From: Fulvia fulva
Lineage: Eukaryota > Ascomycota > Dothideomycetes > Mycosphaerellales > Mycosphaerellaceae
Assembly (NCBI RefSeq): GCF_020509005.1
Contig: NC_063021.1
Span: 868,001-932,000, forward strand
Reading direction: 5' to 3'
Length of the DNA: 64,000 nucleotides
This document shows positions 53,371-62,709 of the stretch, in pieces (position 1 is the stretch's first letter; every line of letters starts with the position of its first letter). The notes below the pieces were generated by a model, which was given only the letters and a program-made list of their open reading frames with translations, searched no databases and was not told where the DNA came from. The translations under genes were made by a program, and so were the position numbers.

Positions 53371-56300
53371 GTCGCCAAGATCCCGGATGATCAAAGCGGG
53401 ACGAACGAGTCAATGATGACAAAACAAGGAAGGTGCTCCAACGGCCTCGAGAATGGGTGATGGTCAGAATGAAGCGCAAAGTAGCGAGCGGACTTAGGAA
53501 TGTGTCCTTGGTGTCGGTGCGGTCTGAATGCCACTTTTGCGGAGACACGGACGATAATAATACTTGTGCATGTAGGCATCCTAAGTTCAACGTGCATCCG
53601 CTTGTACTCTGTCGAATCGCACTTAGCGTGTGGCTGAGTCGAGCAAGAGGAAGGGTCTCGATGGTTGAATCTGAATCTGTCACTGCCCCTGCATATGGCT
53701 TGCATTTTCTTGTGCGCGCAGAAACTATCTCCGCGTGTCCGCTCTACTACGCACCTGGCGCCAGAGTCTTCCATCACCATATATGCACACATGCATGCTG
53801 CCGGCTACTGCACTTCCGCGTCCTCAGGCCATTCACTGGCATGACCGCCGCGCTTGACAGGCGGCTGTGGTGAACAGAAGCGGTATGGTCTCCGTATGCT
53901 GTCTCCTCTCTGGAACGACTTCCCAGCTCTGCGATGCCTGTCCTGGTTATGCTTATTGCTAAGTCCCGTTAGACGATAGGGCACGCGACCAAATCATCGC
54001 CCTGTACCACTCATTCGACGACGTCCTACCCCAGTTGCAGCCTCAAGTAGTGGCTGGTGGTGCCGCTGCTCGCTATAGCATCGTATTGCAGTCGTACGAC
54101 TGGCTGCTGCACTAACCGGTGGGTCGTGTCTGCTTCAGTCAATTCACTACCATAGCCTATCACGACAAGCATACCGCTCGCCTTGTCTTCTCGGCAGATG
54201 CTTTACCGACACCTCTTGCGACATCATCGGCACAGTAGTACAGCCCTACTGCCAATCCTTGGATACTCTACGAGCCCAATCGTTGTTGCTCGGCATCGCC
54301 TACAATGTTGGCGAAAGTCTGTCTCCGGCTGAACACCACAGGCCAACCGAACCCTGAAACGCGACACAACAGAAATGCAGCCTTGTGCGTCGCGCGCAGA
54401 CCCGAAGGCCCGCCGGCGGCCATCTTGCAGGGTGCCAGAGGGACGGGCTGTGGTCTTGGCCTTTGGCCGTCTCTGCCGTGCTTGGTAAGACACAGTTCCG
54501 AGCACGACGATTGGAGGAAGACCACATCGCGGACGAAACTCGCTCGAGCGGGTGACGCAACCCTGCAGATCTAGCACGGATGCCCACGTGTGTGGAGAGA
54601 CCGCTCGAAGTGCTCAGCCTCTATCACTCCACTTTCTCATCGCTGTGGCCGTGCAAGCATGACTCTGAACGACGTTGATTGGGTGTGTCTGTCTTTGTTC
54701 CATGTACCGAAGACGATGCACTGTGGCTGGTGACCAACAGAGCCGACGCTGCCCTTGCGATGGTACTTCCCTAACAAGTGCTTACAGCATCGTGGTAGGG
54801 CTCGCGGTGAACAGACCTGACTCCGGGTTCGTTGGCTGTTCACACCACCCGCGGCTGTTCCGACCGGCTCGACTATGCTCAGCAATGACAGTGCTCACGT
54901 TGTCTTGGTCCTCGGCCATGGCTATGAGACTGCTCACGACACACTTATTGCCAAGGCCAGTCCGCGTGGGCACTATGATGCCTTTCGACCCAACAGAGTT
55001 GCGGTATGCGGCTTGAATGTCGATCTAGGCCTAGCAAAAACAAAGAATAGCACATGGACAGGGTCTGGTCACGGAACAAGAACGGAAAGCCACAGAAGAA
55101 GGTGCCGACTCGGCGATCTGACCCAGTCATGATCTACAGCGAGATCTGCAGCCGAGCTCCCACCTTGACATCGCAGCATGCCATCCTGCAAGGTGTGTTG
55201 CCGTGGTTGCCCAACGTCAAGGTATAATTTTCTGTATAAGCATCCTACACCCTCCATCATGCAATGCGAGGCTCAGGGCTCTGTGCCGAACCGACCCGAG
55301 GCACCAGTAGGTTACGAGAACACGTTCGAGCTTCTGGAACTTCGATTGTGTTACATAGGCATTCTTCTCGAAACTTGAGCAGCCGGTCGTGCAATGCAGC
55401 TGTGCGACAGCAGATGCACGAGAATAGGTCTCTCGCTGTCCTGACCGTGCTCGCGGCATTAGACGGCGACGTCACGCGCGAAGTGAAGTCTCACGGAAGC
55501 TTGCCATTTCATTGTCAAGTGATTTACTGGTGTGTTGTCTCTCGCGTGCTCCGGTCGAGATGTTCCCAAAGAGGAACTCGCTAGCGAAGATCTCGTACCA
55601 TGTGACAGCGATCTAGACCACAGACTTGGCAAAGAAGCAATTGAAGGTCTGGGTTGGAGAAGCGCTTCACTGTCGACATGGTTCAGGCGATTCGTGTGCA
55701 GCTGCATAGCTGGACAGGCTGAAGGTGGGACAACGGAGTCTACGAGCTTCTGTTGCTCTGGCATCGACAGCAGTCCTTTTGACGGCACGAGGCTAGCCAT
55801 GCCTGCGCCACAGGAATTGCGAAGTTTCAACGTACTGTGGTGTGCTGTGGCCGTGCATAGTGTGCTGTGGCGGAGAGCAGAGAGATGGAACATGGCTGGA
55901 CGACTTGGTCGAATCAACTGATTAGCGTCTCGATGTAAATGACCACGATGGCTCAAAGAGGCAAATACTGCCAGAGTGTCTACGAAGAAATGTCCGAGCT
56001 ACTCAGAAGCCACTTCGCAGAGCACAGTCTCGCAAGGTGCAATGTGCCCTGCCCAGCTGAAGATGGAACCGGTGATGATTCGCGAGCCTCGCAGCGCCTC
56101 TTCTCATGGAAAGACCATCCATTCCAGTGTGTGGCTCGATGGAAGTCGAGGACTAGAAGCGAATGCTCTACGAAACGGCGCGTCGTGCACTTCGTGATTA
56201 AAACCTACCCTGTCGAGCTGGACGCCATTACGGCACGCATAGCCTTTGAAGAATCTCTACCTCACTCTCCTGTGGCGATACATGCGTGTAGGATAATACC

Positions 56301-56537
56301 GAGTTTAGTCGTGACCCCATCACAGTATCTGGTTGCTTACTCCTCAATCAGAACCTCACTGGCGTAAAACCGGGCGGGCAAGGTCGTATACTGAAGGGTT
56401 CAGCTATCGTAGATAGACGGACCAGGCCATCGTTACAATTTTGAGAGCGCTGCGCTATGACTCCTTGAGGTTGTGTTTCGCGTCGCTGCCACGGGAAACG
56501 TTGCTGTCGTCTGATAGTCTCTCTTGCGCATCGCGTG
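53371..56537. other. Gene-poor intergenic region
   Basis: About 3.2 kb. The part next to 53370 should be promoter and leader of the zinc-finger gene. The rest has frames up to 165 codons on both strands without motif or splice support. Confidence 0.45.
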
Positions 56538-57476
56538 TTATGCAGAGATAGCCTCGTTGAGGGCTGTGAAGCCTTCGCTCGGAGGTTGCAGCCAATTTCT
56601 CTCATCATATCGATGCCCACCTTCAATCATGTGGAACGTGTAGATCATACGGCCCTTAAGGCTCGTATTCCTCTCGGACTTATGCAGTAGATTCCCATGA
56701 ATCAAAACCAATGTCCCCGCCTTGACTTCGCCAAGCTCATACTGTTCATCTTCAATCCCCTGCTCTTGGTTCGAGGACTTTGGCCACGCGCTGCCTTCGT
56801 TCTTAGCGAAAGTGGTGCCTTTCCCATCGTCGCTCCGCACAAATCGGTCTAGTATGGGCGCACGTTTATGACTTCCAGCGGCGAATGATAAACATCCGTT
56901 CTCGACTGTACAATCCTCAAGAGCATACCAGAAGCCGACCGCGGATGGTGGATCTGTGTACAGGAAGACTGAATCTTGGTGGGGAGGCACTCTCCCACCA
57001 ATCTCTGGCTGTTTGCATATGACCATGCTTTGTAACACTCTCGGGTCCTTGAAACCCAAATCCCTCGCTATTCTTGCATTCTTCTCGTTAATGCTCGCAT
57101 CCTTGAAGGACGGGTTCAGCTGGTGGAGGTAGTGTCCGATCTTGTTGATGGCCTTCTCTTTTGATTTCGTGAGACTGCCCTGCTTATCAAAGGCATCTTC
57201 CTCGAAGAAGAAGCGGATCTTGTCGCCGGATGTGAGGAAGTAGTCATCGCCCACGTGTGAGCTGGTCTCACCAGTTGAGAAGCGGGTCATGGGGTGGTCA
57301 GCAAGGCTGAATTCGCTAAGCATGCGCTGCGATTCGGCCAGAAGATTTTTGACCTGCGACTGGGAGAGGGCATCAGGTATGAGGAGGTAGCCCTTGTCGT
57401 CCCATGTCTGCAGCTGCTCTGGTGTCAAGCCGTGCAAGTCTGTTGATGGAGCGGGAGAGATGCGGGAAGGTGCCAT
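56538..57476 (-). CDS. Phytanoyl-CoA dioxygenase family protein
   Basis: A single exon of 312 residues from ATG 57476 (MAPSRISPAPSTDLHGLTPE); the frame is open upstream but only as leader. It has the Fe(II)/2-oxoglutarate dioxygenase fold of PhyH: H166 and D168 in VPPHQDSVFLYTDPP and H265 in VLIHGNLLHKSERN as iron ligands, with an Arg a few residues later for 2-oxoglutarate. MVICKQPEIGGRVPPHQDS is typical of a eukaryotic subgroup related to human PHYHD1, whose substrate is not fixed. No peroxisomal C-terminal signal (ends EAISA). It is divergent from the TMEM234-like gene with 241 bp between starts. Confidence 0.87.
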   Translation of the reverse strand: MAPSRISPAPSTDLHGLTPEQLQTWDDKGYLLIPDALSQSQVKNLLAESQRMLSEFSLADHPMTRFSTGETSSHVGDDYFLTSGDKIRFFFEEDAFDKQGSLTKSKEKAINKIGHYLHQLNPSFKDASINEKNARIARDLGFKDPRVLQSMVICKQPEIGGRVPPHQDSVFLYTDPPSAVGFWYALEDCTVENGCLSFAAGSHKRAPILDRFVRSDDGKGTTFAKNEGSAWPKSSNQEQGIEDEQYELGEVKAGTLVLIHGNLLHKSERNTSLKGRMIYTFHMIEGGHRYDERNWLQPPSEGFTALNEAISA

Positions 57477-57717
57477 CTTGCAGGGTGAATTGTGTTGAGA
57501 AGTATTGGCAAATGAGAGGAAGGGAGACGATACTTGAGCCTTTGCTGCGATAGTGCAGGTCTTGTGGTGTACGATGAAGATGAGGTTCATCGGTTACGGC
57601 CATCTCCGCGTCGAGAAGCTGACGCCAAGCAACGACATCCAAACAGCCCAGCTGCCCCTGCCTTCTTAAACCATTGTAACAACCTCCCGACTTACATGTA
57701 TCTTACTTTGAGATATC

Positions 57718-58285
57718 ATGGACCCAGCACCACCTTCGATCTGGCGATGGGTCATTGGCTTCCTTATGGTCGGCGCTTGCTGGGGCCTAACGATCCCGTT
57801 CATGAGGAAAGCAGCACTTGAACGAGACAAGCAGCCAAAGGCATCGCGACCTTTCCTGTCCGATTCAAATGTCCCCTGGATCAAGAAGAAGGTGTTTGGC
57901 ATCATATATGCAGTCTTTGATCTCCTACGCAGCCCGAGATATGCCATTCCACTGCTACTGAACGTTACTGGCTCAGTATGGTTCTTCTTGTTAATAGGAC
58001 AAGCTGGTATGTGTCTCGATAAGGGAGCACAACGATATGACCATGACGCAAGAACTAACACCGCCCCAGAGCTTAGTCTTACGGTCCCGATCACCAACTC
58101 TTTGGCCTTCCTGTTTACTGTGCTTGGAGAATGGTATGCAGAAGGCAAAGTCATCTCAAGAGGCATGTCTCGGCTCTTATTCATTCTTGAATGTTATCAT
58201 TTCTAACCAATCTCTAGATACATGGATAGGCATGGGCCTAGTACTTGGAGGCATAGCTCTTTGCGTCCATTCAAAGACTTCGTAG
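57718..58285 (+). CDS. TMEM234-like membrane protein
   Basis: Three exons: 57718-58006, 58070-58162 and 58218-58285, 149 residues. Intron 1 (63 bp) is GT-AG with a CTAAC branch. Intron 2 (58163-58217, 55 bp) starts GCATGT and ends CTAG with a TTCTAAC branch, so it is a GC-AG intron; it is needed to join VISR to DTWIGMGLVLGG. The product has four hydrophobic segments (WVIGFLMVGACWGLTIPF, IPLLLNVTGSVWFFLL, SLTVPITNSLAFLFTVLGEW, IGMGLVLGGIALCV), as in TMEM234 and other small drug/metabolite-transporter relatives. Transport substrate unknown. Confidence 0.85.
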
Positions 58286-58684
58286 TACGTCCATCGATGT
58301 GCCACCTCGGCATTAGGGGAGTATCATGACGCAGGCCGTACTGCTGTATGCCGAAACATTCTTACGAGCACAAGAGCATGTTCCCAAGTGCAACATGGCT
58401 CACGAACGATGCCATGGCAAGCTTGTCGTGCAACTGGCAAGGTGGAGGATTGCCAAGCTCAGCCTACAGTCCTACATTGCCAACGTTTGCACGCTTCATC
58501 TCTGCATTGGACAATGCTGCGGTACACCTTTTGGACACGAGTTTGCACGCAATCGGAGTCGACACCGCAACCCGGTCAGTAAACAAGGAAACGCGTTCGG
58601 AACATTAGCGGGATCTGTCAAGACGCGGTGATGACGTAGATTTCAACTTTCACACAACATCAAGCTTGATCCTGGATCTAGACA
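58286..58684. other. Intergenic region
   Basis: About 400 bp between two plus-strand genes; nothing recognised. Confidence 0.4.
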
Positions 58685-58723
58685 ATGTTTCTAAACAACA
58701 GACTATCACAGTACTTCTTCGAC

Positions 58724-59803
58724 ATGGCCAACGAAGCAAAAGCCCAGCAGCCACAGAATGGCGGTAACAATGGAGTCGACGAGGCTCAGATACGACAAGA
58801 GTCCGGCAGAGCTGCCGAGGAAGCTCTCAAGTTACAGCACGAGGCTTGGGAACTCAGGCAGGCTGCACACGGTGCTGCTGATGCGGAGGAGAGGCAAAAG
58901 CTGTTGGAACAGGCCATCGATAGAGAAATAGCTGCGGAATCATTTGGCAAGACTGCAAAGTATATGAGGTCAGGAACGTTTCAAGGCATGGCCGTTGGTG
59001 CTGGCTTGGGCGTAGCACCTGCAGCGACTCTAGGCACTCTCACCGGAACGCTAGTCGGCGGATTGACTTCTTTGATTACAGGTGGCCTTGGAGGTGGTAT
59101 TGGGGCGCTCACTGGCCTCATTCACGGTCCGTTCTGGAACACGGGGGAATTGGCAGGCAAGGGCATACAGAAAGTCACTGGCAATTGGTGGAGCCGCGAA
59201 GCTACAGACGAGCAGAAGCAGACTTTGGAGAAGATGATGCATCAAGCGAATGAGACAAAGATGCCGGGCAAAGAAGAGTTGCAAAGCATGAGAAGCGAGT
59301 TTAGTGGTGGTGGAAATGGCAAGTCCTGGACAGAGAGTGCGAAATCGATGATGCCAACGATGCCATGGAGCGGGTCGAAACAAGATGATGATAGTGGTAA
59401 TCAGTCGAAGCCCAGCAGAGGTGTCAAGGGACAGCAAAGCAAAGCAACGTCGCAACAAAAAGAAAGAGGTCCACCAGCTGGTGCCGGACGTTCCAACTCC
59501 AAACAAGGCACAAGAGCAGATGACAATGCAGTCCATCAGTTGGCTGAGAGGCGAAAGCAGCCGCAGCGTTCAGACGGAATAGCGAAACCATCGACCGCAC
59601 CGCAGCAAGGCTCGACGAGAGACAAACCGCAGCCTGCTGCTTCAGAGCCCTCCGCGAAAGCTGACGACCGGCAAGGAGCTCAGCAAGCGGAGCGTAAGAA
59701 GCCGCGGAAGCTACAAGTGCGTTCAGATGACGGCAATGCGCGACCCAATGCCGAGCCTGCCACTGAGAAGAAGAAGCCTCGCAAGCTCGAGACTAGGTCG
59801 TGA
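58724..59803 (+). CDS. Glycine-rich membrane-associated protein of unknown function
   Basis: A single exon; 359 residues from ATG 58724 (MANEAKAQQPQNGG), or 372 from the in-frame ATG at 58685. A helical charged N-terminal part (RAAEEALKLQHEAWELRQAA) leads to a hydrophobic Gly/Ala/Thr-rich segment at ~88-135 (GMAVGAGLGVAPAATLGTLT, then GGLGGGIGALTGLIHG), like a glycine zipper that could cross or insert in a membrane. WNTGELAGKGIQKVTGNWW follows. The last ~170 residues are basic and disordered, with a duplicated KKPRKL motif (KKPRKLQVRSD, KKPRKLETRS). Seen in other ascomycetes as I recall, without assigned role. Confidence 0.65.
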   Translation: MANEAKAQQPQNGGNNGVDEAQIRQESGRAAEEALKLQHEAWELRQAAHGAADAEERQKLLEQAIDREIAAESFGKTAKYMRSGTFQGMAVGAGLGVAPAATLGTLTGTLVGGLTSLITGGLGGGIGALTGLIHGPFWNTGELAGKGIQKVTGNWWSREATDEQKQTLEKMMHQANETKMPGKEELQSMRSEFSGGGNGKSWTESAKSMMPTMPWSGSKQDDDSGNQSKPSRGVKGQQSKATSQQKERGPPAGAGRSNSKQGTRADDNAVHQLAERRKQPQRSDGIAKPSTAPQQGSTRDKPQPAASEPSAKADDRQGAQQAERKKPRKLQVRSDDGNARPNAEPATEKKKPRKLETRS

Positions 59804-60173
59804 AGTAATCTTCTTTCAACACAGACCAAAGCCGCCTCGGCTCGTTGGCTGGTACTGGTGGCTATTGACAGTCGATACTACCAGTCAGGCTGTAGTCATC
59901 CAGCGATACGTGAATGGCATGGGAGAACCCGCGGATGAACTCTGTCAACGGCGTTGTGGGGTGGTGTTATAGCTTTTCGGGGCGTTTGACATGTGAGGAC
60001 CCCACCATGTCCAGTGGAATTTGTCCTTCGACCTGCTCTTCCTACTTCCACGCAACACACCAATATCGTGTTCCATCGCGACTTTGGCGCAAAGGTCAGT
60101 CCCACTTCCTGGTAGCAATTCCTCACTTCAATCGTTGATTCCAGTCACGACAGACTGCCTACGTGCCTGCGCG
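59804..60173. other. Intergenic region
   Basis: About 370 bp, promoter of the second LPAELRNR gene. A GGTCAGT donor near 60095 and CCAG at 60139-60142 look like an intron, but no coding frame uses it. Confidence 0.35.
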
Positions 60174-60766
60174 ATGGCCGAATCATCTTCAAATTGCCTG
60201 CCGAACTGAGGAACCGCATCTACGAGTACTGCTTCGTGCCAGAGCATGACCTCGATGCCAAGATTGCGTTGAGATCCGCCAAGCTGCCATCAAAATCACC
60301 ACTACTCGTCTGCCGTAGGATTCACTCTGAGTCGCGCGGAATTTACAAGAGCGCCTATCGCAAGTTTTGGACCGAGAGCAAGTTTGTGATCCACCGCTAT
60401 ACTACAGCCACAACCCTCCCACGTACGACGTCCCAAGACATCGCGAAATATTCTGCACAAGACATTCAACACATCACGAAACTCGCGATTCGTGAACTTG
60501 GGAATGGCGAATTTGAGATCACAATCGAGCTCGTGAATGCTCGCGGTGTCTGGGTCAGTTCGTTCGCAGAACAGAACGGCTCCGTGCATCGGTCGATTGT
60601 ATGGTGGCGGATGGGTTCTCTGGGCTATCCCCAAGGCTTGTGGGAGGAATACTCGCCGGACAATCTGGCTAGAGACTGGTGCGGCTCAGTGGTCCGTGTC
60701 TCCTTGCGCCGTCAAATCTGTTCCTGGTTAAACTTGGAAGAGGAGGAAGAAGATGGTCAATGGTAG
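60174..60766 (+). pseudogene. LPAELRNR-type protein with single-base frameshift at the start
   Basis: The reading frame LPAELRNRIYEYCFVPEHDL ... to the stop at 60766 (~191 residues) has no ATG before it and no upstream exon that fits in phase. ATG 60174 gives MAESSS and then shifts out of frame at 60192-60193; one added base would join MAESSS directly to LPAELRNR, which is how such proteins usually begin. The body has LLVCRRIHSESRGIYKSAYR, typical of the family, and an acidic end (EEEEEDGQW). It is related in its first ~40 residues to the gene at 18768. It could be a sequencing error, a true pseudogene or a gene with an unseen first exon. Confidence 0.6.
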
Positions 60767-61095
60767 TCCGCGAAGCACCGGCTGAGGAAGACACAAGTCT
60801 GTGCGCAGGCAAAGGTCACTATGACATCCGGAGCTACGTTGCTAGATGCTGAGAGCTACCACCAATAAGTATGACTACGAGAAGTGAAAAACGAAAGCCC
60901 CATGAACGCCCACCATTTTCGCTTCATCACATTCCACTTCTTCATGGCTCAGCCTGAATACCACAGATCAAGAACGCCTCGAAGTCGGTCTGCGTTGGTA
61001 CTGGGAGCTGTCCATTGTACAAACAACCCCTGTGCTCCGAGTCTTGTCTGCACTCGTAGAGGACAACATCTTTGGTATCAGTGTTCTGCGTCAAA
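60767..61095. other. Convergent 3' intergenic region
   Basis: About 330 bp; nothing recognised. Confidence 0.4.
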
Positions 61096-62016
61096 TTAGC
61101 ATCTAGAGTACCTCAAGTGACCAGCTGACTTGGTATGACTCGCCTCCATAATGGCAACAACATCATCGTAGTTCATGCTTCCGTCATCGTTGTACGAGCA
61201 CCCGCTGAACCAGACCTTGAAGTTCGCATAGCACTGCGTATCCAGCGCACCAAACTTATCCGTAAGTGGAACGTGCATGAACTCGCGGCCGTCCTGAAGC
61301 GAGCAGATATCCTGTGTGTCAGACATAGAGTTTGCGTTGGAACACCAGTTGTCGCCGAAGCTCCAGGCATCGATCTCCTGGGTTGGTGGTGTAGCAGGAA
61401 CGCTGTGGGCGATGTTAGTTCTCATGTTTGGTACTTCGGACGGTGACGGAGTGGGAATAACTTACCTAACTTGAGCGATGAGAATGTTTGGACCCTTCTG
61501 CTCGTCGAATGGGCAGACTTGACGCGAGCCTGGTGGGTTGAAGATGATGGGTTGACCTGGCTGGCCTCGCCACATGCCTTGCTGCTGGTTCTGGCTCTGG
61601 CCTCGGTTTCCGCCTTGGAAGCGGATGGACTGAGGCCGACTTGGTCGGGTGCGTTGGTCCGAGTTGGAAAGTCGCTGGCTGCTACCATATGGCTGGGAGT
61701 CGTCCTCGAACTCGGAGTCATCGAGCTGAGAGGGATCGAACTGCTGGTTGTTGTTGTTGCTGCCACCGAAGCCGTATACACTGTTGAGGCGCGCGTTGCG
61801 TCCGCCGTTGCGGCTCTTGCCAAACTGAGGTTGAGGTTGAGGTTGGAATCGTTGAGCAGCTTCCAGTCTGTTACCACCTCTCATGGCCGCAGGCTGAGTG
61901 TCGGCATTGAATTGACTGGTTTCCAGTTCGTCCTGCTGACCATTCCGCGCGAGGCCGAGGGCAGAGAAGGCCAGAAGGCCTAGAAAGGCTTTCTTCATCT
62001 GACTCTTGCTAGACAT
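61096..62016 (-). CDS. Secreted Asn/Gln-rich protein with C-terminal cysteine domain
   Basis: Two exons, 62016-61466 and 61402-61096, with a 63-bp intron (GTAAGT ... CTAAC ... CAG) joining LIAQV to SVPATPP; 285 residues from ATG 62016. The start (MKKAFLGLLAFSALGLARNG from Met7) is a signal peptide. Residues ~25-170 are rich in Gln, Asn, Ser and Arg (FQPQPQPQFGKSR, GGSNNNNQQFDPSQ). The C-terminal ~100 residues look folded: EIDAWSFGDNWCSNANSM, DICSLQDGREF, DTQCYANFKVWFSGCSYNDD, with four cysteines that could form two disulfides. Secreted fungal protein of unknown role; effector or wall protein are both possible. Confidence 0.72.
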
Positions 62017-62709
62017 TTTGAAGGATTGAGACTGGTGAGGGGAATGAAGGAATGTATTGTGTTTTGCTGTTGCAGTGGATGCCGTCAGAAAAGATCCTTT
62101 GAAGAGGACTGCTGCTGCTTGAAGACAACATCGAACGCCGTGAGCACCTACGTTCATCGCTGTCAGTCTAGATCTTGATACTGTCCACAAGCCGTTGCCA
62201 TCCGTGGCCAGGAAACCACGTGTGACGGAACGTGCCTGGGCAGTGACCGCTGAGCAGACAAGGTGTAGTTGTGGTGCAAACACCTGCCGAGATGCCCTCG
62301 ACCATACACCAAACACGCCCGGAGCTGAATAAGCTTCCTGAGGTTGATGAAGGAACCTCGTGCAGGGTACATCCCTTCCTGACAGCATGGTCACATGAGC
62401 GATACGCATCTTTCCAAAACACTCCGTGTCTGTGGCAGTGTAGCGAAGCCATTTCGAAGAGGTTGAGAGACCGGATGGTGCAAGGTGATGACTTGGTCGT
62501 CCGGCCTGTAACCATTGGTTGAGGCGATCGAATGCCGATGCTTGTCTAAGGACACCTTCGGATTGCTGAGCAATAGCTGTTCTGCTTGAGACTTCCGTCA
62601 TCCCAAGACCTTGTGCTGATCTTGGACTAACAGAAATAGCAGAACACTGCACATCCGCCAAACGTGAAGTTCTTGACATGCATCACGGATCCACACTTGG
62701 TCCTTAGCA
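62017..62709. other. Intergenic region
   Basis: About 690 bp upstream of the secreted protein. The minus strand is open through much of it, but without motif or signal; treated as promoter and leader. Confidence 0.4.

Noticed and set aside
53871..56537. Frames at 54224-54590 and 55459-55956
   Set aside because: Overlap on both strands, no motifs and no splice pattern.
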